NCBI RefSeq assembly: GCF_003856525.1
Contig: NZ_RJVQ01000002.1
Location: 620,001-684,000, forward strand
Length of the DNA: 64,000 nucleotides
Direction: 5' to 3'
DNA from: Vibrio viridaestus
Lineage (GTDB): Bacteria > Pseudomonadota > Gammaproteobacteria > Enterobacterales > Vibrionaceae
The position numbers were made by a program, and so were the translations under genes. Under the pieces are notes generated by a model. It saw nothing but the letters and a program-made list of their open reading frames with translations. It did not search any database and was not told the origin of the DNA. Shown here piece after piece: positions 27,508-36,244 of the stretch (within the stretch, counting starts at the first letter, position 1; every line of letters begins with the position of its first letter).

Positions 27508-28416
27508 ATGGAGAATACCCAACAGCTAACCTGGCTACAGACCGCTCGTCACCATTCATCAAAGCATCCATACATTTCATGGGGATTGTTCGGTTCTTTT
27601 ATTTTGATTGTCTTACTGGTTGTCTTGGCATTGACCGGTGAACATCAGCTTTACAGTCGCTATGCTCTTCTGGGTGGAGGTGCGGGATTTGCCGCGACGG
27701 CTATCGGAACATTGCCGGCTTTATTCCTAAAGAACATTCCTCAGCGGCTCTCTGATCTGATGCTCGGCTTTGCTGCGGGCATGATGTTGGCAGCATCGGC
27801 ATTTTCGCTTCTCCTTCCGGGAATTGATGCCGCTATTAACTATACCAACAGCAACTTTATTGGTGGAATGATCGTCGTCTTTGGTATGGCGCTTGGTGTA
27901 GCTCTAATGCTGGGGCTGGATCAATTTACTCCTCATGAACACAAAGCCGGTCCATGCGGTCCTGGACACGAGCGATGCGGTCGGGCGTGGCTATTTGTAT
28001 TTGCGATTGCCTTGCACAATTTTCCTGAAGGCATGGCAATTGGTGTCGGGTATGCTCAGGGTGATTTGTCGGTTGGTCTGCCACTGACTACGGCGATAGC
28101 ATTACAAGATATACCTGAGGGATTAGCGGTCGCGTTAACCCTAAGAGCTGCCGGATTCAAACCTTTATTTTCAGTATTATTAGCCATTGCTACGGGACTA
28201 CTTGAACCCATGGGTTCTATGTTAGGCGTTAGTCTAGCTGGTGGCTATATGCTTGCCTATCCGATTGGTTTGGGCTTAGCTGGTGGGGCAATGTTGTTTG
28301 TCGTATCACATGAAGTTATTCCTGAAACGCATCGCAGCGGGCATGAGACGCTGGCAACGTTAGGACTTATGATTGGCTTTGCCCTCATGATGATACTCGA
28401 TACAACCCTCGGTTAA
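27508..28416 (+). CDS. ZIP-family divalent metal transporter
   Basis: The 302-residue inner-membrane protein has eight membrane segments. The two metal-site helices carry HNFPEGMAIGVGYAQGD near residue 170 and ALQDIPEGLAVAL near 200, and a His-rich loop (TPHEHKAGPCGPGHERCG) lies between helices 3 and 4. In the second helix the canonical His is replaced by Gln-Asp. The form resembles the Bordetella BbZIP group rather than ZupT. It should move zinc or other divalent metals. It stands alone between two terminators; no zinc regulator is adjacent. Confidence 0.9.
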   Translation: MENTQQLTWLQTARHHSSKHPYISWGLFGSFILIVLLVVLALTGEHQLYSRYALLGGGAGFAATAIGTLPALFLKNIPQRLSDLMLGFAAGMMLAASAFSLLLPGIDAAINYTNSNFIGGMIVVFGMALGVALMLGLDQFTPHEHKAGPCGPGHERCGRAWLFVFAIALHNFPEGMAIGVGYAQGDLSVGLPLTTAIALQDIPEGLAVALTLRAAGFKPLFSVLLAIATGLLEPMGSMLGVSLAGGYMLAYPIGLGLAGGAMLFVVSHEVIPETHRSGHETLATLGLMIGFALMMILDTTLG

Positions 28417-28431
28417 CGTTTTCCTCCTAAG

Positions 28432-28472
28432 AGGCAATGCTTGTATCCTGAGCGGTAAATCATTGCCTTTTC
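28432..28472 (+). terminator. Stem-loop terminator after the ZIP gene
   Basis: An 8-bp stem (AGGCAATG at 28432-28439 with CATTGCCT at 28461-28468) with a 21-base loop is followed by TTTTC. The long loop makes it a weaker call. Confidence 0.5.
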
Positions 28473-28692
28473 GATCCCCCAGTTTTTATGAATATCAGTA
28501 AATGTAAGTTTATTGATAACTGAAATATCAATAATTTTATTTAATTATGGAATAAATGAAGCGAATTATTACGTAAGTCAGCGTTATAAATAGCCCATTC
28601 ATTATTGGTCTGCTTTTTGCTCTATACCTAAAAGAATTGCCTCGTTAATGAGGCGAAATAATAAATAATGCTTTTAAGTGTATGGAGATAGG

Positions 28693-29265
28693 TTGCCTGT
28701 GAACCAATATTATCAACGTTATTCGCTTTGCAAAATAAAAACCATTTTGTTAGCAGCAGGCGCATTGCTTTGCACTCAAGCTCATGCATATAACAAAGAC
28801 CTGGAAGAGGTAGGGGATGTACTGCAATGGGGGATCCCTGTCACTGCCGGTCTTATTTCTGCGTACAAGCTTGATGGTGAAGGCTTAGTTCAGTTAGGTG
28901 AAGGTGCATTGTGGACATCACTATCAACGCACTTTCTTAAGATAGGTATCAACGCTCGGCGTCCAAATGGGCATGATTATAGTATGCCTTCTGCTCATGC
29001 TTCTGGCGCAGCGCAGGGAGCTGCTTACCTTCAGTTTCGTTATGGCTGGGAGTATGGTGTTCCTGCTTATATGCTGACTGGATTAGTTGCTTATTCTCGT
29101 GTGGAAAACCGTTATCACTACTGGCGGGATGTTATTGCTGGAGCCGCATTAGCGACTGCGATACAGTATACCGTGACATTGGGCGGATTTAGCGTGACGA
29201 ACCTAGCAGTGGCGCCTTACTTCGATGGGGATGCTATTGGTGTTTATGCATCCATGAATTTTTAA
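28693..29265 (+). CDS. Periplasmic PAP2-family phosphatase
   Basis: The protein of about 190 residues has a signal peptide ending in A-H-A followed by YNKDLEEVG. It carries the three acid-phosphatase motifs: KIGINARRPNG, PSAHASGA (Ala replaces the usual Gly) and SRVENRYHYWRDVIAG. It therefore probably hydrolyses phosphate esters such as lipid phosphates in the envelope. The start is uncertain: TTG at 28693 has GGAG five bases upstream, and GTG at 28699 and GTG at 28678 are alternatives. A small beta-barrel gene follows 21 bases downstream, probably in the same transcript. Confidence 0.85.
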   Translation: MPVNQYYQRYSLCKIKTILLAAGALLCTQAHAYNKDLEEVGDVLQWGIPVTAGLISAYKLDGEGLVQLGEGALWTSLSTHFLKIGINARRPNGHDYSMPSAHASGAAQGAAYLQFRYGWEYGVPAYMLTGLVAYSRVENRYHYWRDVIAGAALATAIQYTVTLGGFSVTNLAVAPYFDGDAIGVYASMNF

Positions 29266-29286
29266 AAAAATTAAAAGAGAAGAAAT

Positions 29287-29778
29287 ATGAAAAAGACACT
29301 TTTAATTCCAATGTTAGCTTTGTTTGCGTCATCGACAACATTTGCTAATTCACTTGTTTATGGTGGAGCATCTGCAGGATCTTCAGAATACCTTAACGAC
29401 AAATCAGTTTCTTATAGCCTTTACGTTGGTACCGGTGTGATCCCTTTTCTTGGTATTGAAGGCGGCTATACCGACTTTGGCAAGTTTGATGCTGCTGGTG
29501 GTGATATCCAGGCTGAAGCTGCCTATGGTGCGTTAAGACCAAACGTGACGTTTGGACCATTACAAATATACGCGAAACTTGGTGTCAACTCTTGGGTATT
29601 GGAAGGTGATGCTGGTGTGAATATTGAAGACGATGATGGTGTCGACGAAATGTGGGCGGTCGGTGCCGACTATGCCATGTTTGGGCCGATGGCATTGGGT
29701 ATCGAATACTCCAACTATTCATTTGGCAACAAAGACGTCAAGAGCATCAATGCGACGGCCACGTTTTACTTCTTCTAA
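29287..29778 (+). CDS. Small outer-membrane beta-barrel protein
   Basis: This 163-residue protein has a signal peptide (MKKTLLIPMLALFASSTTFA) and alternating hydrophobic strands, and ends in ...INATATFYFF, the terminal aromatic signal of outer-membrane barrels. The size fits an eight-stranded OmpA/OmpX-like barrel without the peptidoglycan-binding domain. It lies 21 bases after the PAP2 gene and before a terminator. The function may be adhesion or envelope integrity, but nothing in the sequence decides this. Confidence 0.8.
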   Translation: MKKTLLIPMLALFASSTTFANSLVYGGASAGSSEYLNDKSVSYSLYVGTGVIPFLGIEGGYTDFGKFDAAGGDIQAEAAYGALRPNVTFGPLQIYAKLGVNSWVLEGDAGVNIEDDDGVDEMWAVGADYAMFGPMALGIEYSNYSFGNKDVKSINATATFYFF

Positions 29779-29791
29779 GCGAAATTATAAG

Positions 29792-29820
29792 ACGCCAGTA
29801 AGTATAACGCTGGCGTTTCC
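29792..29820 (+). terminator. Stem-loop terminator after the beta-barrel gene
   Basis: ACGCCAG at 29792-29798 pairs with CTGGCGT at 29810-29816, followed by TTCCTTTC. It is the likely end of the PAP2/barrel transcript. Confidence 0.65.
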
Positions 29821-29918
29821 TTTCATAACTCTTTTCAAGTGGCACAAACTTGCTGCCTTACGGAATCATTTGACTTAGAATCAGTCTTATCAGTAGATGT
29901 GTTAAATTGGTAAGAAAA

Positions 29919-30404
29919 ATGAGTTCGTCTCCTAAAGGACTAAAGTGGGTTTCTGTATTAGAAGCATCAAAGGGTGTTATTGCTTTGGTGTTGGGATTAT
30001 TTTTGTATAAATTTGCTGATATTGACGTTGTCGCCTTAATAGAAAGACAAGTTTCGTATTGGAAGCGTTGGTTACCAGCTGAATGGACCCATCGCATTAT
30101 TGAAAATGCGCATAGAATAACGCCGGATAATATTTATTTCGTGGTTGCTCTATGTGTGTTGTATTCACTTATCCGTTTCGTTGAGTCATTTGGTTTATGG
30201 CATGCTTATAGTTGGACCGAATGGTTTGCCTTAGTTAGTGGTGCTATTTATCTCCCCTTTGAGTTGTACGAAGTTATTACTAAATTTGGTTTTATTAGTG
30301 TAACCGTATTATTGATTAATCTTGTTGTTGTGGGTTATTTATATTGGATTATTCGTGAATCCAAAGAAGCGAAACAACAGACTGTAATCAATACTGACGG
30401 GTAG
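29919..30404 (+). CDS. DUF2127 family membrane protein
   Basis: The 161-residue protein has the DUF2127 pattern GLKWVSVLEASKGVIALVLG at the start, and RFVESFGLWHAYSWTEWFAL and PFELYEVI further on, with about four membrane segments. The family is of unknown function and occurs in the inner membrane of many bacteria. The ATG at 29919 fits the family start better than a TTG at 29907. It appears to be a single-gene unit. Confidence 0.85.
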   Translation: MSSSPKGLKWVSVLEASKGVIALVLGLFLYKFADIDVVALIERQVSYWKRWLPAEWTHRIIENAHRITPDNIYFVVALCVLYSLIRFVESFGLWHAYSWTEWFALVSGAIYLPFELYEVITKFGFISVTVLLINLVVVGYLYWIIRESKEAKQQTVINTDG

Positions 30405-30491
30405 GTTTTAATTACTTACATAAATTTAACCTGTGAATTTTAAGGTTCGTTAGACTGGTATAAATTCATCGAAAGATAGGAGAAAGGTACG

Positions 30492-30941
30492 ATGCATTTA
30501 GAAAATATCGAAAGCTTTCAAGTAACCGGTCGAATGATTACCACGTGTAATGCTGATGAATTACAGCCTGATAAAGCTCAAATAGGTGGATTGTGGCAAG
30601 GCTTCTATGCGGAAGTTGCTCCCAAAACGGCAGTAGATAGTAAGTTATATGGTGTTTATACCAATTACGAGTCGGATCACAACGGGTTATATGACCTATG
30701 GGCCGCCACCGATGGCAAATTAACCGATATCGAAGGTAACCTAGAAGTGTTTACTGTCCCAGCGGGTAAGTATTTAGTTTTTAGTGCTGCAGGCAGCATG
30801 CCGCAAACGGTTATCGAACTTTGGCAGGAAATCTGGTCTTTCTTTGGGCAGACTACGGTTGAATATAAGAGAATATTCAAAACCGATTTTGAATATTACA
30901 AGGGTAATGAAGAGGTCGACATCTATATTTCTGTCGAGTAA
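30492..30941 (+). CDS. GyrI-like (effector-binding domain) small-molecule-binding protein
   Basis: This 149-residue protein fits the stand-alone GyrI-like/AraC effector-binding fold, with IGGLWQGFYAEVAPK, the KLYGVYTNYESD strand pair and FTVPAGKYLVFSAAGSMPQ. Such proteins bind hydrophobic or cationic small molecules and can protect gyrase or sequester drugs; this role is known only for some members. No DNA-binding domain is attached. An AGGAGAAAGG ribosome site lies just before the ATG. Confidence 0.8.
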   Translation: MHLENIESFQVTGRMITTCNADELQPDKAQIGGLWQGFYAEVAPKTAVDSKLYGVYTNYESDHNGLYDLWAATDGKLTDIEGNLEVFTVPAGKYLVFSAAGSMPQTVIELWQEIWSFFGQTTVEYKRIFKTDFEYYKGNEEVDIYISVE

Positions 30942-30955
30942 CTCGCAACACTATA

Positions 30956-33076
30956 TTAGCGAATATGTGTTTCAAAGTTCAGTTCGGAAACGAGCTGAAC
31001 TTCTTTGTATTTTATTTCTATATCAGAAATAACAGTCTGTAATAGTTCTATCGAAACTGGCGCAGAAAAATAATGTCCTTGCATGGTTATGTTGCCTTTA
31101 TTTATCACATAACGAACATGTTCCGGACTTTCTATTCCCTCACAACAGCAGTGTAAATTGAGTTTGCTGGCCAGTTCTAAAATCGTGCTCAATATGGCAT
31201 CGTCTTTCTTGCTGGTTAACGCATTCGATATAAACTGACGATCAATTTTTAAGGTGTCAATTTCGATTTGTGTTAGGTAGCTCAGTGATGAATAGCCAGT
31301 TCCAAAATCATCAAGTGCGATTGAACCTCCGCGACGACGGATGCTAGCAAAAAAACGATTCGCGAATTCAACCTCTTGCAAATAGCTTGACTCAGTGATT
31401 TCGAGCTGCAGCGAACCGATTGTTTGATGGTTATTCTCTAGCTCATTCAAAATGTGATCGTGCATTTCTGCATTGACTAAGTCTTTGGAAGACAAATTGA
31501 TCGAGACTACAACGTTGTCACCACAAATTTGTTTTAGTCTTTGAAGATCAGCACAAACGCGGGATACAACCCACTGGGTGATAATATTAATCTTTCCGCC
31601 ATGCTCGGCTATGGGAATAAAGTAACTAGGAGGAACAATTCCCAGCACCGGACTGTGCCAACGTAACAGAGCTTCAAGTCCCTCAACCAGACCTTCGTGA
31701 GACACTTTTGGCTGATAAACAATATCAAATTCTTCCTTCTCAATAGCTGAAGGTATGAGGCTCACAATCTGGTCATGCTGTTCTCTTTGGCGTAGCATCG
31801 AATCAACAAAGACTCGGTATTGTCCGCGCCCACTATTTTTCGCGTAATACATTGCCACATCGGAATTCGAAATAAGGGTATCGAGATTGTATTTCGCTTG
31901 GCTGGCGAGAGAGATGCCAATACTAATTGTTGTCGAAATATTCCATTGGTGAATCGAAACTGGTTGACTGAATGCCGTTACTATTTTTTCGGCAATATCT
32001 GACGCCTCTTCGATGGTTTTGCTGTCCTTCAATAGAATTAAGAACTCATCACCTGCTAATCGAGCCAGGACATCCCGAGGACCTAAATATTCAGAGACTC
32101 GGTTGCTGACAACACGCAGAAGATTATCGCCAAATTCGTGGCCCATTTTATCGTTAAAGCTTTTGAAGCTATCTATATCAAAATAGAGAACAGCAAAATC
32201 ATCGTCGTTTTCACGTGATTTTTTTAGCAAAAGCAGCAATGCATTCATGATATTTCGGCGGTTAGGCAGACCCGTTAGTTGGTCGTAGTTGGCTAATTTA
32301 TTAAGGGCAGCTTGTTGAGTGATTAACGCTTGTTTCTGAATTTCATTCAGCTGGTTTTCCTCGTTGATCGTCTCAAGCATCGAGTTGACCTGATGACTCA
32401 GTGCAGCGACTTCGTCCTTTCCTGCAATGTGAACGCGTAAACTGTAGTCACCCGAGCGCTCTACATCTTGTGTAAATTGTGAAAGTGATAACAGTGGCTC
32501 TAACAGTCTTTTGAACAATACCCAAGTTAACCCTATTGTCATTAACAAAAGTACTAGGACAATCGGCGAGGCGACTTTGAGCAACTGGGTTTTACTTTGG
32601 GAAATAGGTCCGCTGAAATCGTGGATAACCAACAGATATCCCTGAGGCATTGAAGCTTCACCTATGGGCTTAAGATTGACCAAAACATCCTTCAGTTGGA
32701 GCGTTTTGTAATCCATCTTCTTAATATCCGGTAATTCCCCTAATATCGTGTTCAGGCGAGGTTTACTAATACTATGCAGGTTGACGTACTGGTCAATCTG
32801 ATTCCACTGTGCGTCGTAGACATTCGCGAGCAGAATGTGATCGTACTTTTGGAAAATGAGCAGTTGGTTTTTGATGTTGAAAGATGCGTCTCTTTCACCA
32901 ATATAAAAAAGCAACTCGTCGGAGACATTAGAAGTAAGAGCTTCGAGATTACTTTCAACAGTATCTAAGTAAATAATCTGATGTTGACGGACTGAAACAG
33001 CAAACACGGCAAGCGCGCACAGTACTACTGAAAGTGTACTGATAAAGATAAATTTAGTGCGAATTCCCATTAACAT
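30956..33076 (-). CDS. Inner-membrane HAMP-GGDEF-EAL protein
   Basis: The 706-residue protein has an N-terminal membrane helix, a periplasmic domain of about 150 residues, a second helix near 175-195, HAMP, GGDEF and EAL. The cyclase motif reads AGDEF in RLAGDEFLILL, with R-D-V-L near the I-site position, so cyclase activity is uncertain. The EAL domain keeps EALLRW, INLSS, the EITES Glu, DDFGTGYSS, LKIDR and a GIES near the end, so it should degrade c-di-GMP. It is the last gene of a three-gene operon after a porin and a periplasmic binding protein, whose products may feed its periplasmic sensor. Confidence 0.9.
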   Translation of the reverse strand: MLMGIRTKFIFISTLSVVLCALAVFAVSVRQHQIIYLDTVESNLEALTSNVSDELLFYIGERDASFNIKNQLLIFQKYDHILLANVYDAQWNQIDQYVNLHSISKPRLNTILGELPDIKKMDYKTLQLKDVLVNLKPIGEASMPQGYLLVIHDFSGPISQSKTQLLKVASPIVLVLLLMTIGLTWVLFKRLLEPLLSLSQFTQDVERSGDYSLRVHIAGKDEVAALSHQVNSMLETINEENQLNEIQKQALITQQAALNKLANYDQLTGLPNRRNIMNALLLLLKKSRENDDDFAVLYFDIDSFKSFNDKMGHEFGDNLLRVVSNRVSEYLGPRDVLARLAGDEFLILLKDSKTIEEASDIAEKIVTAFSQPVSIHQWNISTTISIGISLASQAKYNLDTLISNSDVAMYYAKNSGRGQYRVFVDSMLRQREQHDQIVSLIPSAIEKEEFDIVYQPKVSHEGLVEGLEALLRWHSPVLGIVPPSYFIPIAEHGGKINIITQWVVSRVCADLQRLKQICGDNVVVSINLSSKDLVNAEMHDHILNELENNHQTIGSLQLEITESSYLQEVEFANRFFASIRRRGGSIALDDFGTGYSSLSYLTQIEIDTLKIDRQFISNALTSKKDDAILSTILELASKLNLHCCCEGIESPEHVRYVINKGNITMQGHYFSAPVSIELLQTVISDIEIKYKEVQLVSELNFETHIR

Positions 33077-33103
33077 AAAAGGATCTGCCTTTGCCCACTG
33101 CTG

Positions 33104-33547
33104 TTACTTCTCGTAAACTACCACGAGGCCGTTTGGTATTGCATAATCTGCTGGTAAATAACCTACCACGTTACTATTTGCTAATAGATAGTCGACTGCT
33201 GCACTTGTTGAGTCGAATGCTTTAGGTGGCTGACTACGACCAGTAAATAGAAGTTGTGCCCAATATGCTCTCACGCGTCCTTCGGTCAGACCAAGTACTT
33301 TTGTGTTAAAAAGTGTACGTGTTTTATTATCCGTAGCTAGACTAATTGGCTCGTATTTTCTGCTGAGTGTTCCACCAAGAAAGATTTGCCTAATTTCGTT
33401 CCTCGATAACTGTTTGAGCTCAGAAGACTTATTGGTTACGATTATTATATCTGATGCATAGGTTGTCACTGACATACTAACCAAAAGACAAATCGTCATA
33501 CAACTTGCTTTTATGAGTGAGATGAAAGTCTGACGTAAACTTTGCAT
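33104..33547 (-). CDS. Short periplasmic phosphate-binding-protein-like (PstS-like) protein
   Basis: The 147-residue protein has a signal peptide (SLIKASCMTICLLVSMSVTT then YASD) and a single lobe resembling the phosphate ABC transporter binding-protein family: IRQIFLGGTLSRKYEPISLA, then RAYWAQLLFTGRSQPPKAF, and NVVGYLPADYAIP. It is about half the length of PstS and no transporter genes accompany it. Its ATG shares one base with the porin stop (TAATG), so the two are coupled. It probably acts as a periplasmic sensor partner for the downstream GGDEF-EAL protein. That role is inference from gene order. Confidence 0.8.
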   Translation of the reverse strand: MQSLRQTFISLIKASCMTICLLVSMSVTTYASDIIIVTNKSSELKQLSRNEIRQIFLGGTLSRKYEPISLATDNKTRTLFNTKVLGLTEGRVRAYWAQLLFTGRSQPPKAFDSTSAAVDYLLANSNVVGYLPADYAIPNGLVVVYEK

Positions 33548-34788
33548 TAGAAAACCCACTCCATACTGATTTTGTATAAAGTGGCGTCTCTATCAAACCC
33601 ATCTTCAATCGAATCAAAGAAAGAGTTCTTTCCTGAGTATCCATCGATTAAACAGACCTCTGCTTTTAGCGCGACTTTGGGAATGACATCCCATCGAGCT
33701 CCAATAGACCATGTCCGAACTGAATCATCACTTAGGTAGGAGGTTATGGGTTCGAAAAGCGCATTATTACGTATCGACTCGATTTGCGAATTATATTCGA
33801 CCAGACTGTGTGAATACGTGGCGTAAAAGGTCCATGGGAAAATGGTGTAGCCTGCGGATAGGTAATAACTCTCGATTCGTGGTGAAAAACTCATTGAAGA
33901 GGTTATTTTCATCCATTCGGCACGACTGAAAAAATTCAGGTTGTCATAGAATAAGGATATCTGGTCTACGTCGACATAACCTTTTGTACTGTTCGCACTG
34001 CTGTTTAGGCTATTAGCGAGAGCAATCAATTGAGAGGGATCACCTCCCGCTAAGTAAGTTTGCTCAATGGCAGTAGTGAGGTTACTTGCAACGCCAGCGA
34101 TCTGCGATGTTAGGTCAACATCGACCTCACCTCGGTGGTGAGAGACACGAAACTCGACATTGTTAAAATACAGTTTAGCGATCAAACCGCCGAATACGTC
34201 CACGTCAATATCTGTATAGTGGTCACTGAGATCGATTTGACCCTTGTATGTCCCTATGTATCCTTCAAATGTTGCATCAAATTGATTGAAGTTCTTACCC
34301 CAAGAGACATCAAGTCCATCGTAGTTGGGGAAAAGCCATCCACTGTAGGTTTTCTGCGGAGAGGTAATCCATGGATAACTGTAACCGACATCGATAATGT
34401 CACTTAATGCGAAGAAAGCTGTTCTCATTCTTCCTAACTTAAACGTCAGGTTGTCATCTGGGGTCCATGTTAGATAGGCCCAGTTGAGAATATCGTCGTT
34501 ATCTTTTTCATCTGCTTTGAGAGTGCCTTGCAATGTCGCACTGAGATTATTATCAAATGTGAAGGTGGCCTGCAGACCCACAAGACTTTCCGGTTCTACC
34601 GAAACGTTATTCGAGTATCCAAGGAAGTTAGCCTGATTCGTGTCGAGATAGCCAGCGGTGATATTACCAAAACCAGAAATAGACCACGGGGAGTCACTTT
34701 CCTCTGCGTACGCAGTCATGCTGACAGCAATGGTCGATATACAAAATAATTGGACAAATGAGATAAAACACCGAACCATGCGATACAT
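33547..34788 (-). CDS. Outer-membrane porin-like beta-barrel protein
   Basis: The protein of about 413 residues has a signal peptide ending A-Y-A followed by EESDSPWSISGFGNITAGYL. It has a long series of amphipathic strands (GLQATFTF, NWAYLTWTPDDNLTFKLGRM) and ends in ...YKISMEWVF with terminal Phe. I read it as a porin-like trimer or channel; the GGDEF-linked operon suggests a sensory role, by inference. The start is uncertain: ATG at 34788 or 34779, as the upstream TTG is not supported. It is the first gene of the operon with the PstS-like and GGDEF-EAL genes. Confidence 0.8.
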   Translation of the reverse strand: MYRMVRCFISFVQLFCISTIAVSMTAYAEESDSPWSISGFGNITAGYLDTNQANFLGYSNNVSVEPESLVGLQATFTFDNNLSATLQGTLKADEKDNDDILNWAYLTWTPDDNLTFKLGRMRTAFFALSDIIDVGYSYPWITSPQKTYSGWLFPNYDGLDVSWGKNFNQFDATFEGYIGTYKGQIDLSDHYTDIDVDVFGGLIAKLYFNNVEFRVSHHRGEVDVDLTSQIAGVASNLTTAIEQTYLAGGDPSQLIALANSLNSSANSTKGYVDVDQISLFYDNLNFFSRAEWMKITSSMSFSPRIESYYLSAGYTIFPWTFYATYSHSLVEYNSQIESIRNNALFEPITSYLSDDSVRTWSIGARWDVIPKVALKAEVCLIDGYSGKNSFFDSIEDGFDRDATLYKISMEWVF

Positions 34789-34933
34789 TATTATAAATGA
34801 TGAGATAAGGTTTGATGATAATTTACGCAACGATAAAACGTCAATTTCTTATCATCATACAATTTAATAAAGATCAATAATCAGCACAGATTGTTGAATA
34901 TATAAGCGTCGTGATGGGATTGGTGCGGTTTAT

Positions 34934-35017
34934 CTAGCTTGCCGAAGTATCATAAACTTCGAACAGGCTAGTAGAGGTATATCTATTTGATTTGTGCAGA
35001 AGCCCTATTGCTTCTGG
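34934..35017. other. Two stem-loops in the gap between the porin operon and the 23-codon frame
   Basis: CTAGC...CGAAGT at 34934-34948 pairs with ACTTCG...GCTAG at 34956-34971, and CAGAAGC at 34997-35003 pairs with GCTTCTG at 35010-35016, followed by GAGTGTTCTTTT. The pair could be two terminators for flanking minus-strand genes or a small RNA on the plus strand. I cannot decide. Confidence 0.35.
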
Positions 35018-35046
35018 AGTGTTCTTTTGTATCTATTACTGATGGG

Positions 35047-35118
35047 TTATTTCTTGGATGAAATTTTTTCTTTGTTTAGTTGATACCAATGACGTTGGCG
35101 TCCTGTTCTTTTAGACAT
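35047..35118 (-). CDS. Candidate 23-residue basic small protein
   Basis: An ATG frame MSKRTGRQRHWYQLNKEKIS, ending SKK and TAA, is preceded by a strong AAGGAG ribosome site six bases upstream. Eight of 23 residues are Arg or Lys. No homologue is known to me. It lies downstream of the cold-shock gene on the same strand, with 130 bases between. The strong ribosome site is the main support. Confidence 0.5.
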   Translation of the reverse strand: MSKRTGRQRHWYQLNKEKISSKK

Positions 35119-35248
35119 AACATTCTCCTTATTATCTTAAGTAACAAGTTGAGTATAAGAGCAAATTATTAAATTTATGTGAAGCGAAGTTGAAAATTTG
35201 AAGACAAAGTTGGTGCGACAGGGCTGCCGCACCAGAAACTGTGAGGAA

Positions 35249-35461
35249 TTACAGTGTAGTAACCTCAGTTGCTTGTGGGCCTTTTTTGCCTTGTTCAATA
35301 CCAAAGCTTACTTTTTGACCTTCTTTAAGCGTTTTAAAACCATCAGAAATGATAGATTTAAAGTGAACGAATACATCGCTCTCACCGCTGTCTTGAGAAA
35401 TAAAACCAAAGCCTTTTGTCTCGTTAAACCATTTAACAGAGCCAGTAAATTTATTCGCCAT
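35249..35461 (-). CDS. CspA-family cold-shock protein
   Basis: The 70-residue protein is a single S1-like cold-shock domain with both RNA-binding motifs: KGFGFIS (RNP1-like) and VFVHFKSI (RNP2-like), preceded by [10 protein letters not shown]. It binds single-stranded RNA or DNA and acts as an RNA chaperone. I chose the ATG at 35461 ([12 protein letters not shown]) over upstream starts because this is the family start, with GAGG upstream. A long AT-rich leader of over 100 bases precedes it, as is usual in csp genes. Confidence 0.95.
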   Translation of the reverse strand: MANKFTGSVKWFNETKGFGFISQDSGESDVFVHFKSIISDGFKTLKEGQKVSFGIEQGKKGPQATEVTTL

Positions 35462-35746
35462 AAATACCTCGTAATGAGTGAAACTTAAAGTATATGGTCT
35501 CAATATGAACATTCGAATCGTCTATCTAGGTAAATTCGACACAGGCGTCTGTCGTAGGGTTACGAGAACTATCTGGCGTGGTGTTACACTATCGGTGACT
35601 AACAACTCTTCATCTGAGCCGGAAATGAATATAAGGCCAGCGTGTTATTGGTACTAGATATCTTTCTCATATAATGAGAATTTTGGATAAATAATTTTGG
35701 CTCAATAGTTGATAAATTAATTGGCCTTTTTTACGAGAGACATTAC

Positions 35747-36235
35747 ATGGTGAATATACTTATAAGTGCTTGTCTTGACGGTAATTCTGTACGGTATGAT
35801 GACTCATCAGTTTCAGTAATAAATCCTGATTTTTTATGGATTAAGCAGCACTGTCGAATTTTCACATTTTGCCCAGAAATTTCTGCGGGTCTTCCCATTC
35901 CTCGGGCACCCGCCGAAATTGAGAATGATGACGGTCTGGCTGTGTTGAATGGTACTGCAGCTGTTATTGATAAAGAGGGTAATAATGTTGCGTATGAATT
36001 TATATCTGGTGCCCTCAACACACTCGAATTTTGTCAGGAGCGGAGTATTCGCTACGCCATTTTGACTGAGTCGAGTCCCTCATGTGGCAGTACTATGATT
36101 TATGATGGTTCTTTTCAAGGAGTGAGAAAAAGAGGGCAAGGTGTAACAGCGGTGCTTTTGCGTCATCATGGTATTCATGTTTATTCTCAAAACGACATCA
36201 CGCTGCTACGCCAGATAATCGAAAAAGAGCGTTGA
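35747..36235 (+). CDS. DUF523 family protein
   Basis: The 162-residue protein has the DUF523 signature: ISACLDGNSVRYD at residues 6-18, FTFCPEISAGLPIPRAP near 39-55 and the LTESSPSCGSTMIYDGSF motif near 107-125, with three conserved Cys (CL.G.., FCPE, SPSCG). Related proteins are linked to thiouracil desulfuration and may bind an iron-sulfur cluster, so this may be a small desulfurase; that is inference. It converges with the LysR gene that follows, nine bases away. Confidence 0.85.
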   Translation: MVNILISACLDGNSVRYDDSSVSVINPDFLWIKQHCRIFTFCPEISAGLPIPRAPAEIENDDGLAVLNGTAAVIDKEGNNVAYEFISGALNTLEFCQERSIRYAILTESSPSCGSTMIYDGSFQGVRKRGQGVTAVLLRHHGIHVYSQNDITLLRQIIEKER

Positions 36236-36244
36236 GTAACGCCA

